This document shows, one piece after another, positions 1 to 7,600 of a stretch of DNA of 64,000 nucleotides (the first letter of the stretch is position 1; the number at the start of each line of letters is the position of its first letter). A program made the position numbers and the translations under genes. Origin of the DNA: Salipaludibacillus aurantiacus (lineage in GTDB: Bacteria; Bacillota; Bacilli; Bacillales; Salisediminibacteriaceae); the NCBI RefSeq assembly GCF_900111295.1, contig NZ_FOGT01000003.1, forward strand, positions 124,001 through 188,000, read 5' to 3'. The notes under the pieces were generated by a model that was not told the origin of the DNA, made no database searches, and saw only the letters and a program-made list of their open reading frames with translations.

Positions 1-718
1 TTGCCACAGTACCCGGTTCGAAAAGGAGCACCACACTTGAACCAAAAGAAAAGTAGGCCATCTCTCTGCCTTTTTCAACAACTGCTTTGTCTACGTGAAC
101 CGGATGAATGCTGTTGACGTTTAAAGCCCCTACTTTTACGACAGCCATTCGTCCCCCATCGTGCTTCATTTCGGTAACCAGTCTGTAATTTGTTGCTAAA
201 GGTTCTTTTCCAAAGTTAAATCCTAAGGCGTTTACAGGTTCAGAATACTTACCGAGAGCCCAGCGCCTTACAACAGTTCCATAATAAGGGGCGTGAATTC
301 TGTGATAATCTTTCGGCGACAAATAAAAAACGCAATACTCTCCGCCTGCATAACGGTTAACTGCCTCCTCCAAACCAAGCATCGTTTTCAATGAATGCTT
401 CTTCCCTTTAACAGGAAAAGACATATCTTCAGTGACAGTGCCTGCTTCCGAGATTACTCCATCAACAGGACTCACCACATCATTTTCCATTTCGGACAGC
501 TGCCGGGCGCCCTCTTTTAATTCCCGGCTGAAGAAATCACTTAGCGATTTATAATCGGAATATGGCCGTGCCAGTTCTTCTTCATTAATTCCAAAAGTTT
601 TAGAAAAAGACGGGATCAGAATCTTGCTCACTCTCTTATTAGTAAACTCTTTAATGATTGAATTATAAAAAGAATTATTAGTTAATCCAAGCATAAGCCG
701 GTAAAATTCTTTTTTCAT
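1..718 (-). CDS. psd: Phosphatidylserine decarboxylase (C-terminus cut by window edge)
   Basis: Converts phosphatidylserine to phosphatidylethanolamine at the membrane. The reading frame runs open to base 1, so the C-terminal end lies outside. Visible hallmarks are SDFFSREL, VVSPVDG, YLSPKDYHRIHAP, NSIHPVHVDKAVVEKG and FGSSVVLLFEPG. The Gly-Ser step in the last one matches the self-cleavage site that generates the pyruvoyl group, although in Gram-positive enzymes the motif is often LGST. ATG at 718 is preferred over ATG at 727 because GGAAGG stands 9 nt before it. It is divergent from pssA, which makes its substrate; in B. subtilis the two are co-directional. Identification is firm. Confidence 0.93.
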   Translation of the reverse strand, partial: MKKEFYRLMLGLTNNSFYNSIIKEFTNKRVSKILIPSFSKTFGINEEELARPYSDYKSLSDFFSRELKEGARQLSEMENDVVSPVDGVISEAGTVTEDMSFPVKGKKHSLKTMLGLEEAVNRYAGGEYCVFYLSPKDYHRIHAPYYGTVVRRWALGKYSEPVNALGFNFGKEPLATNYRLVTEMKHDGGRMAVVKVGALNVNSIHPVHVDKAVVEKGREMAYFSFGSSVVLLFEPGTVA

Positions 719-761
719 ATTGTCCATCCTTCCTTTCATATGCGTTGTCCCGTATAGTTTC

Positions 762-780
762 ATACCACAAAATATGGTAT
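762..780. promoter_or_regulatory. Inverted repeat in the psd/pssA divergent region
   Basis: ATACCA, 7 nt, TGGTAT forms a perfect 6-bp inverted repeat. Its right arm overlaps a TATAAT hexamer at 778-783 that could be the pssA -10. I see no clear -35. The placement would suit an operator controlling one or both genes, but no regulator can be named. Confidence 0.3.
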
Positions 781-836
781 AATTTATCTCTATTGAAGTA
801 TTTTGGCCTTTTTAAAAGAACATAGGGAGTGATCTC

Positions 837-1376
837 ATGATCCTTTTTCAGCACCTTGTTGATAATACAGTTAAGCGCTTTCGTACCCAGGCTGCAAATG
901 TGTTAACAATTACCAACCTCGGTTTCGGAGGTTTTGCCATTCTCTTTGTTCTGGAAGGCCAGCTCGGTTTAACTGTAGCATTTATTTGTCTCGCCGCCAT
1001 TTTAGACTTTCTCGACGGAAAAGTTGCCAGAAAAATGAACATCGAATCGGATGTTGGCAAACAGCTGGATTCGTTATGTGACATGATTTCTTTCGGTGTA
1101 GCCCCTGTCCTCCTGGTCTATCATTCCACCCTCCAGGATTTCGGGATGCCCGGCTCAATGGCTGTTATTATATTTATTGCCTGCGGCGCCATCAGACTTG
1201 CCCGCTTTAATGTCAGTGAGCAAAGCGGTTTCTTTATCGGACTGCCCATCACAGCCGCCGGCTGTCTTTTGACATTAAGCTATTTATTTAAAGTAACGGC
1301 CCCTCCTGTCATGATGTTTATTATTTTAACATTATCTCTGCTTATGATCAGTCATTTCAAGGTAAAAAAGGTGTAA
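837..1376 (+). CDS. pssA: CDP-diacylglycerol-serine O-phosphatidyltransferase
   Basis: Makes phosphatidylserine from CDP-diacylglycerol and L-serine in the membrane. The 179-residue protein carries the complete CDP-alcohol phosphatidyltransferase signature DG-x2-AR-x8-G-x3-D-x3-D, seen as DGKVAR...GKQLDSLCD around residues 60-82, and several hydrophobic segments as expected for this family. AGGGAG lies 7 nt before the ATG. Its product feeds Psd, encoded divergently just upstream. A terminator hairpin follows at once, so it is probably transcribed alone. Confidence 0.95.
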   Translation: MILFQHLVDNTVKRFRTQAANVLTITNLGFGGFAILFVLEGQLGLTVAFICLAAILDFLDGKVARKMNIESDVGKQLDSLCDMISFGVAPVLLVYHSTLQDFGMPGSMAVIIFIACGAIRLARFNVSEQSGFFIGLPITAAGCLLTLSYLFKVTAPPVMMFIILTLSLLMISHFKVKKV

Positions 1377-1380
1377 AATC

Positions 1381-1411
1381 ATTCGTCTTCCTCCCAAGGG
1401 AGACGAATTTT
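1381..1411 (+). terminator. Terminator after pssA
   Basis: ATTCGTCT pairs perfectly with AGACGAAT across a 12-nt loop, followed by TTTTAA, directly after the pssA stop. Confidence 0.7.
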
Positions 1412-1453
1412 AACATTAACCGGTATAACTTATAATGATGGAGGATGAACACT

Positions 1454-4048
1454 ATGCAAGTGATCGTATCTCATACTAATTTAGACTTTGACGGGCTCGC
1501 TTCCATGATCGCTGCTAAAAAACTGTATCCGGAAGCCGAAATTATTATGCCTTCCAAAGTCTCTTCCGAAGTCAATCACTTCCTTGCTATCTATAAAGAC
1601 ACCTTTCCCTTTAAACGTCTCAAAGATACAGACTGGGAACGTGTAGAGGAAGTCATCATGGTAGATACAAATTCGCCCAACAGGCTTGGGGATATCCGCC
1701 AGCACCTTCCCCATAGGGTGAAATACGCCGTCTATGACCATCACCCCGAAACAGAAGAAACCGTACAGTTTCACGAAGGAACAATTGAAAAAACAGGCGC
1801 TGCCGTCACTATTCTTTCTGAACTGATTAAAGAAAAAAACTTGCCGGTTTCGCCTTTTGAAGCCACTGTTTTTTCTTTAGGGGTATATTCTGACACCGGC
1901 GCCTTTACATATGACCACACGACCTCACGGGATTTATCAGCTGCTGCTTTCTTTCTTGAGCAGGGAGCCAACTTAAAAGTAATTGACCAATTCCGTGAAT
2001 CTTCTTTAACAGAAGTCCAGCAGCAGCTCTTTCAAAAACTGCTCGATAACAGTGAAATCACTTCTGTAGATGGAGTAGATATACTAATAGCCTCTCATCG
2101 GCAACCTGATTATACCGGCCACTTAGCACAGGTAACCCGGAAACTTCTCCAGGTTACTGGAGCGGATGCCGCTTTCTCCGTAGCAGAAATGGGTAAAAAG
2201 ACGTTTGTAACTGCCAGAGTGGTGAGTGAACGAATTAATGCACTGCCGGTTATTCACATGTTCCATGGCGGCGGACATGAAAAGGCAGCTTCAGCTACGA
2301 TCAATAACCAATCCTCCAGTGAAACTGTGCAAACCATTAAAGAAAACCTCTCTCTTATCGTCCGGCCATCGCTTACAGCGAAAGACATGATGTCAAGTCC
2401 GGTTAGGGTCGTGGCCCCTGATACGAGCATTGAAACAGTTTCTAAGATGCTTTACCGGTACGGACATACAGGGTTTCCTGTTGTAGAAGATGAGAAGCTG
2501 AGAGGCATTATTTCACGCCGGGACGTAGACAAGGCGCTTCACCACAAACTCGGCCACGCGCCTGTTAAAGGATATATGAGCCATAACCCTATTGCTATTG
2601 GACTTTATGAGAAGATTGAAACAATTCGTGAGTTAATGATTGAAGACCATGTTGGCAGGCTCCCTGTGATAGACAATGGAGAGCTGGTAGGAATAGTGTC
2701 CCGTACAGACGTTATTCAAGCTATGCACGGCAAGACCGGAGTCAATCTTTCCTATTCTTCCCGTTCCGCTCTGCCTCTGAAGCGGCAGATGACTGAAACG
2801 ATGAAAAAATACCTTTCGCCGACTATCTTTCAGCTTTTAGAATTAATAGGTGAAGAAGCCGGGTATCTGTCTATGAGAGCATACCTTATTGGGGGAATGG
2901 TTCGCGACCTGATGCTTGAAAGAGATAATGAGGATATGGATATTGTAGTGGAAGGGGACGGTATTTCACTTGCCCTTCATTTACAGAAACTTTACGGAGG
3001 GAAAGTACGTAAACACGATGAATTCCGCACTGCCACCTGGAAACATCCATCGGGATTTAAAGTCGATTTAACAAGTGCCCGTACAGAATACTATGATTTC
3101 CCGGCCGCTCTGCCAAAAGTAGAACTCTCTACGATTAAAGAAGATCTTTACAGAAGGGATTTTACAATTAACGCAATGGGGATATGCCTTAATCAGGAGG
3201 AATTCGGAGAATTACTTGATTATTTCCATGGATATGAAGACCTTAACAAAGAAAAGCTGAGAGTTCTTTATAACTTAAGTTTTGTAGAGGATCCCACGAG
3301 AATCTTAAGGGCCGTCAGGTTTGAAAGCCGGTTTAATTTCTCCATGGATGAACAAACTGAAAGACTGGCTGTTCAGTCTGCCAATAATCTTCTGTCAGTT
3401 TCTAAACCGAGATTATCAAGTGAGTTGATCAGACTTTTCACTGAAGAAAATGCCTCTGAGGGCGTAAAGAGGATGCGGGAACTTACCCTCAATAAGTACC
3501 TGCTTACAAGGCCGGGTGATGACGAACCTGTACAAAAGCGTATTGATTGCATCTACTACTGGCATTCAGTTTTTAAAGAGGAGGGCATTGCTGTAAACCG
3601 TTCTATCTGGATGGCCTACATGTTTTCTTTAACGACAGGAAGGGTAAACGACGAAGTAGACCTCGAAGGGTTTTGCCTGACTAAAGAAGATGTCAAAACG
3701 CTAAACGATCTTTATAATTTGCTGGTCAGCCATCAGTCCCGTTCCATTGATCCTTCTTTACCAATCAGGGATATCCATGTAAACCTTGCAACGATGAAAC
3801 CTGAACCTTTATTTGGCTACTTTGCAATAGAATTTCCAGATCATAATGAAAAGTTGTTTAACTATTTGCTCACTCGAGAAAAGCTAACAAGAAAAGTTGA
3901 CGGCAATGATCTGAAAAAACTGGGCCTCAAGCCGAGCCCGTATTTCAAAGAAATTCTACTTGAGGTAGATATAAAACAATTGGAAAACCCTGAAACCAGT
4001 AAAGAAAAACTTATTGAGTGGGTTAGTCATAAGTTTTTAAACAAGTGA
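1454..4048 (+). CDS. DHH-CBS-CBS-tRNA nucleotidyltransferase fusion (A-adding type)
   Basis: A protein of 864 residues. Residues 1-310 form a DHH/DHHA1 phosphoesterase module with its metal motifs present (LDFDG, VDTN, DHHP, SDTG). Residues about 315-440 are two CBS repeats. From about 470 there is a class II nucleotidyltransferase head (GGMVRDLM...EDMDIVVEGDG, RRDFTINAMG, DPTRILRAVRFESRF). This architecture is known from A-adding enzymes that finish the tRNA 3' CCA end together with a separate CC-adding enzyme, as reported for Bacillus halodurans. ATG at 1454 is chosen because GGAGG is 9 nt upstream; an ATG at 1445 would touch the Shine-Dalgarno sequence. A-adding specificity is inference. 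Confidence 0.85.
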   Translation: MQVIVSHTNLDFDGLASMIAAKKLYPEAEIIMPSKVSSEVNHFLAIYKDTFPFKRLKDTDWERVEEVIMVDTNSPNRLGDIRQHLPHRVKYAVYDHHPETEETVQFHEGTIEKTGAAVTILSELIKEKNLPVSPFEATVFSLGVYSDTGAFTYDHTTSRDLSAAAFFLEQGANLKVIDQFRESSLTEVQQQLFQKLLDNSEITSVDGVDILIASHRQPDYTGHLAQVTRKLLQVTGADAAFSVAEMGKKTFVTARVVSERINALPVIHMFHGGGHEKAASATINNQSSSETVQTIKENLSLIVRPSLTAKDMMSSPVRVVAPDTSIETVSKMLYRYGHTGFPVVEDEKLRGIISRRDVDKALHHKLGHAPVKGYMSHNPIAIGLYEKIETIRELMIEDHVGRLPVIDNGELVGIVSRTDVIQAMHGKTGVNLSYSSRSALPLKRQMTETMKKYLSPTIFQLLELIGEEAGYLSMRAYLIGGMVRDLMLERDNEDMDIVVEGDGISLALHLQKLYGGKVRKHDEFRTATWKHPSGFKVDLTSARTEYYDFPAALPKVELSTIKEDLYRRDFTINAMGICLNQEEFGELLDYFHGYEDLNKEKLRVLYNLSFVEDPTRILRAVRFESRFNFSMDEQTERLAVQSANNLLSVSKPRLSSELIRLFTEENASEGVKRMRELTLNKYLLTRPGDDEPVQKRIDCIYYWHSVFKEEGIAVNRSIWMAYMFSLTTGRVNDEVDLEGFCLTKEDVKTLNDLYNLLVSHQSRSIDPSLPIRDIHVNLATMKPEPLFGYFAIEFPDHNEKLFNYLLTREKLTRKVDGNDLKKLGLKPSPYFKEILLEVDIKQLENPETSKEKLIEWVSHKFLNK

Positions 4049-4158
4049 GAATTCTAGGCTTTTATTGAGAATAAATATGACTAAGCATTTCACTTGCCCT
4101 CTGATTACCTCTTTATTTATAATAGTTTCTGAATGAAATTTAAAGTGAATAATTTCAC

Positions 4159-4186
4159 TTGACATGAACTTTCATTCATGTAAAAT
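4159..4186 (+). promoter_or_regulatory. Sigma-A-type promoter of ykuU
   Basis: TTGACA at 4159-4164 and TAAAAT at 4181-4186 are separated by 16 nt. A TATAAT follows at 4186-4191. It is the only strong promoter-like sequence ahead of ykuU. Confidence 0.6.
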
Positions 4187-4201
4187 ATAATTTGTATAAA
4201 G

Positions 4202-4216
4202 TAATAATAATTATTA
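4202..4216 (+). promoter_or_regulatory. PerR-box-like operator ahead of ykuU
   Basis: TAATAATAATTATTA matches the PerR consensus TTATAATNATTATAA at 12 of 14 fixed positions. It lies just downstream of the -10, where a repressor would block transcription. Control of a peroxiredoxin by the peroxide sensor PerR makes biological sense; binding itself is inferred. Confidence 0.55.
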
Positions 4217-4237
4217 AAAACAAGGAGAGATTTTATT

Positions 4238-4783
4238 ATGTCAGACAAGCGTATGGTTGCTAAACAGGCTCCAAGGTTTGAAATGGACGCTGTAATGCCA
4301 GATAAAGAGTTCAAAAAAGTTTCTTTAGAACAAAACATGAAGAATGACAAGTGGACAGTGCTCTACTTTTACCCAATGGATTTCACATTTGTATGCCCAA
4401 CGGAAATTACGTCTATCAGTGACAGATTTGATGAATTTGAAGACTTAGATACAGAAGTAATCGGTGTATCTACTGATACTGTGCATACTCACCTTGCATG
4501 GATCAATACAGACCGTGATGACAACGGACTGGGTGATTTAAATTACCCTCTTGCAGCAGATACAAATCACGCGGTAGCCCGCGATTACGGTGTCCTTATT
4601 GAAGAAGAAGGCGTAGCTCTCAGAGGATTGTTTATTATCAGTCCGGAAGGCGAGCTTATGTACTCTGTCGTGAACCACAATAATATTGGACGCGACGTTG
4701 ACGAGACTCTCCGTGTTCTCCAGGCTCTTCAGACAGGCGGCCTTTGCCCGGCAAACTGGAAGCCTGGACAAGCCGTACTTTAA
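4238..4783 (+). CDS. ykuU: 2-Cys peroxiredoxin (AhpC/TSA family, YkuU-like)
   Basis: Thiol peroxidase that reduces H2O2 and organic peroxides in the cytoplasm. The 181-residue protein has the peroxidatic cysteine in FVCPTE and the resolving cysteine in GGLCPANW, so it is a typical 2-Cys enzyme. The pairing with the next gene, a YkuV-like thiol-disulfide oxidoreductase, mirrors B. subtilis ykuU-ykuV and suggests that YkuV helps recycle it. A strong promoter with a PerR-like box precedes it, and a hairpin between the genes may limit read-through. Confidence 0.93.
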   Translation: MSDKRMVAKQAPRFEMDAVMPDKEFKKVSLEQNMKNDKWTVLYFYPMDFTFVCPTEITSISDRFDEFEDLDTEVIGVSTDTVHTHLAWINTDRDDNGLGDLNYPLAADTNHAVARDYGVLIEEEGVALRGLFIISPEGELMYSVVNHNNIGRDVDETLRVLQALQTGGLCPANWKPGQAVL

Positions 4784-4809
4784 GACACGACTAAATTAAA
4801 AGACAAGAG

Positions 4810-4840
4810 AATAAAATCGTCCTGGTTGGGCGATTTTATT
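4810..4840 (+). terminator. Hairpin between ykuU and ykuV
   Basis: AATAAAATCG and CGATTTTATT form a perfect 10-bp stem over an 11-nt loop. Its U-rich 3' arm could act as a leaky terminator that sets the ykuU:ykuV transcript ratio. Confidence 0.5.
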
Positions 4841-4896
4841 CTGTATGATACAGCATATCCAGAATAAACATTAAAACAGAAAAAGGAGTGTCCTGT

Positions 4897-5346
4897 ATGA
4901 AACTTCGTGAACAAATGCCTGAATTGTCCGGTGCCACAAAATGGTTAAACGATGAAGTGACAAAAGAGGATTTAATCGGTGATAAGCCAACACTTATTCA
5001 CTTCTGGTCAGTAAGCTGCGGCTTATGTAAAGAAGCAATGCCTGATGTAAATGAGTTTCGTGATGAATATGAAGATGAATTAAACGTTATTGCTGTTCAC
5101 ATGCCGCGATCTGAGAAAGATTTGGATATGAGCGTCATTGAAGCTACCGCTCAGGGACATGATATTACTCAGCCAATTTTTGTAGACAGCGAACACAAGC
5201 TTACCGATGCGTTTGAAAATCAATATGTACCAGCCTATTATGTTTTTGATAAAGATGGCCAGCTTCGGCACTTTCAGGCCGGAGGCGGGGGCATGAAAAT
5301 GCTTCGAAAACGGGTTAACCGCGTACTTGGAGTTGAAGCAAAATAA
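4897..5346 (+). CDS. ykuV: Thioredoxin-fold thiol-disulfide oxidoreductase (YkuV-like)
   Basis: A 149-residue cytoplasmic thioredoxin-like protein. The active site is CGLC in HFWSVSCGLCKEAMP, and the cis-proline region is seen as YVPAYYVF. It closely resembles B. subtilis YkuV along its length. ATG at 4897 is chosen because AAGGAG lies 8 nt before it; the in-frame GTG at 4888 overlaps that Shine-Dalgarno sequence. Its likely role is reducing or repairing thiols, probably including the neighbouring peroxiredoxin (inference from pairing). Confidence 0.92.
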   Translation: MKLREQMPELSGATKWLNDEVTKEDLIGDKPTLIHFWSVSCGLCKEAMPDVNEFRDEYEDELNVIAVHMPRSEKDLDMSVIEATAQGHDITQPIFVDSEHKLTDAFENQYVPAYYVFDKDGQLRHFQAGGGGMKMLRKRVNRVLGVEAK

Positions 5347-5358
5347 CTAATAGCACTT

Positions 5359-5389
5359 CCCGGACGATTGACTCGTTCCGGGTTTTTTT
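5359..5389 (+). terminator. Terminator after ykuV
   Basis: CCCGGA pairs with TCCGGG, with an inner CGA/TCG extension and one bulge, followed by seven T. Confidence 0.85.
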
Positions 5390-5702
5390 ATACCAGCTGG
5401 GCTGTCAGCAAAAAATAGTAAAGTCGCTATTTCCCGTTACAATATACTTTGCATTTTTTGTTTACTATATGGTACGTTTAATTTAAACAAGGCTCTGTTA
5501 AAGTCTGTTAAAAAATATTCTCTGTATCACAGCGCAAAAAATCCGCCAAATTTCTGAAGGAAAGATTATCAGGGAAAATTCAATAAACATTCTTTTGAGG
5601 GTTAGCACCCTACTCTGCAGGAGAAAAAGAAAAAGTAATACGGAGAATATGACCAGCTTAACATTACCTTGTAGAGACATGTTTGCAGAAAGGATGATCA
5701 TA
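5390..5702 (+). other. Intergenic region before deoD
   Basis: No gene is supported here. An upstream extension of the deoD frame exists but has no homology. At 5489-5502 is a 14-base motif, AAGGCTCTGTTAAA, that occurs again at 52896-52909. A small GGGT/ACCC hairpin is visible near 5600. Confidence 0.4.
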
Positions 5703-6413
5703 ATGAGTGTACATATTGGAGCAAAAGAGGGAGAAATTGCAGAATCTATTTTACTGCCCGGAGATCCGTTACGTGCAAAGTATATTGCTGAAAACTTCCT
5801 TGAAGACGTGAGCTGCTATAACGAAGTAAGAGGAATGCTCGGCTTTACAGGGACTTACAAGGGTGAAAGGATTTCTGTTCAAGGCACAGGTATGGGTGTG
5901 CCATCTATTTCTATTTATGTTCATGAATTAATTAACAGTTATAATGTTAAAAATCTTATTCGCGTTGGAACATGCGGAGCAATACAGAAAAATGTTAAAG
6001 TCCGCGACGTTATTCTGGCAATGAGCGCTACATCGAATTCAGGTGTGAACAGACACCACTTTAATGGAATCGATTTTGCTCCAACTGCCAACTTTGATTT
6101 GTTAAAAAGAGCTTATGACGGTGCTACTGAGCACGACTTGAATGTAAAAGTAGGAAGTGTATTTACAAGTGATGTCTTTTATAATGAAGATAAAAATCTT
6201 ATTCCACAGCTGGCTGAACATCAGGTTCTTGCAGTGGAAATGGAAACTTCCGCTTTATATACAATCGCTGCCCGTTTTGGTGTCAAAGCTTTATCTGTAT
6301 TGACAGTAAGTGACCACATTATTACAGGCGAAGAGACAAGCTCTCAGGAACGTCAGGAAACGTTCAATGAGATGGTTGATGTTGCTCTCACAGCTGCCGT
6401 TTCAGAGAAATAA
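5703..6413 (+). CDS. deoD: Purine-nucleoside phosphorylase, DeoD type
   Basis: Phosphorolysis of purine (deoxy)ribonucleosides for purine salvage. The 236-residue product has the usual length of the hexameric DeoD family. Signatures are [14 protein letters not shown], the [13 protein letters not shown] block with [18 protein letters not shown] and SDH. The start at 5703 follows AAAGGATGATCATA and matches the family N-terminus MSVHIGA; the frame continues further upstream without homology. It ends in a strong bidirectional terminator shared with the convergent lplJ. Confidence 0.96.
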   Translation: MSVHIGAKEGEIAESILLPGDPLRAKYIAENFLEDVSCYNEVRGMLGFTGTYKGERISVQGTGMGVPSISIYVHELINSYNVKNLIRVGTCGAIQKNVKVRDVILAMSATSNSGVNRHHFNGIDFAPTANFDLLKRAYDGATEHDLNVKVGSVFTSDVFYNEDKNLIPQLAEHQVLAVEMETSALYTIAARFGVKALSVLTVSDHIITGEETSSQERQETFNEMVDVALTAAVSEK

Positions 6414-6420
6414 ACTGCTA

Positions 6421-6462
6421 AACCGCCGCCTTTTCTGACCAGAAGAGGCGGCGGTTATTTTT
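6421..6462. terminator. Bidirectional terminator between deoD and lplJ
   Basis: AACCGCCGCC pairs with GGCGGCGGTT, with additional TTTTCT/AGAAGA inner pairing, and is followed by TATTTTTAT. The convergent genes end on either side. Confidence 0.85.
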
Positions 6463-6463
6463 A

Positions 6464-7450
6464 TCAGTAAATAAGTTCAATAAACCCTTCTCTCGGAATT
6501 CTTCCGAAATAATACGTCATATCAAGATTGGCTAAAGCTTCATGAAGAGCATTCTTCTCATATTTTACTTCTGTAAGCATTTCCTCTACTTCGCTTACAT
6601 CTCCTACTCCGAAAAAATCTCCATAAATTTTACATTCCTTAATATATCCCTTAGACACATTTAAGCGAATATCGATAGTGCCGGCCTCAAACCTTTTTGA
6701 CCTCTGCAGATCAAATTTTGGGGACTTTCCGTAGTTCCAGTCCCAGTTCCTGTACCGTTCTTCAGAAATTTTTTCTATACCTTCCCAGTCCTCATCGGTC
6801 AAGTGATAAGTGTTCACTTCCCCGCTTGCAAAAATGTCTTTAAGTAAGATTTCTTTCAGTTCATTAACAGTCAGTTTTGTTTCCAGAAACTCATTAATAT
6901 TGGCAACACGGCTCCGAATGGATTTAATGCCTTTCGAACGGATTTTTTCCTCATTTACGTTCAGCGCATCCACTACTTTTTCAATTTCCGAATCTAATAG
7001 CAGCGTACCATGACTGAACATACGGCCTTTAGTGGTATATTGGGCGTTTCCGGAGATTTTACGCTCTCCGACATGAATGTCATTCCTGCCGCTCAGCTTA
7101 GCCTCTACCCCCATTTTCTCGAGCGCACGTATAACCGGCTCGGTAAACTTCTTAAAGTTTGAAAAACTGTCCCCGTCATCTCTTGTAAGAAAACTGAAAT
7201 TCAAATTACCTAAATCATGATAAACTGCTCCTCCCCCTGACAGGCGGCGAACAACGTGGATACCATTTTTATCCACGTATTCTTTATTAATTTCTTCTAT
7301 TGTATTTTGGTTTTTTCCGATAATAATCGAAGGCTCATTGACATAAAAAAGCAGATAGGTGTCGTCAATTGGAAGATTTCTCAGCGCATATTCTTCGATA
7401 GCGAGATTAATTCTCGGATCAGTAATGTTTTCGTTGTCAATAAATTTCAT
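6464..7450 (-). CDS. lplJ: Lipoate-protein ligase
   Basis: Activates lipoate with ATP and attaches it to E2 and GcvH lipoyl domains. The 328 residues match LplJ/LplA length. Motifs include RRLSGGGAVYHDLGN for lipoyl-AMP binding, NDIHVGERKISGNAQ with the catalytic lysine region, and FSHGTLLLD, followed by the C-terminal accessory domain. GAGGAGG lies 7 nt before the ATG. It is convergent with deoD and apparently monocistronic. Confidence 0.94.
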   Translation of the reverse strand: MKFIDNENITDPRINLAIEEYALRNLPIDDTYLLFYVNEPSIIIGKNQNTIEEINKEYVDKNGIHVVRRLSGGGAVYHDLGNLNFSFLTRDDGDSFSNFKKFTEPVIRALEKMGVEAKLSGRNDIHVGERKISGNAQYTTKGRMFSHGTLLLDSEIEKVVDALNVNEEKIRSKGIKSIRSRVANINEFLETKLTVNELKEILLKDIFASGEVNTYHLTDEDWEGIEKISEERYRNWDWNYGKSPKFDLQRSKRFEAGTIDIRLNVSKGYIKECKIYGDFFGVGDVSEVEEMLTEVKYEKNALHEALANLDMTYYFGRIPREGFIELIY

Positions 7451-7600
7451 AAGTTTGCCTCCTCATCCTTGGTCATTCGTCATTATCTTACCACACATCT
7501 CATTTAAAAATTAAATGGTTTACCTGAATGACACTGAATGTATAAGTTTTTCCAGTTACACACACATTACTAAATAGTTTCTGTTTAAAGGGGGAAGACG

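Noticed and set aside
5595-5702. N-terminal extension of deoD
   Set aside because: The extra residues have no family similarity, and AAAGGATG before 5703 plus the MSVHIGA start match DeoD.
7501-7600. Sigma-G promoter for the germination operon
   Set aside because: TGAATG hexamers occur, but no -10 of the CATACTA type lies at a 17-18 nt spacing.
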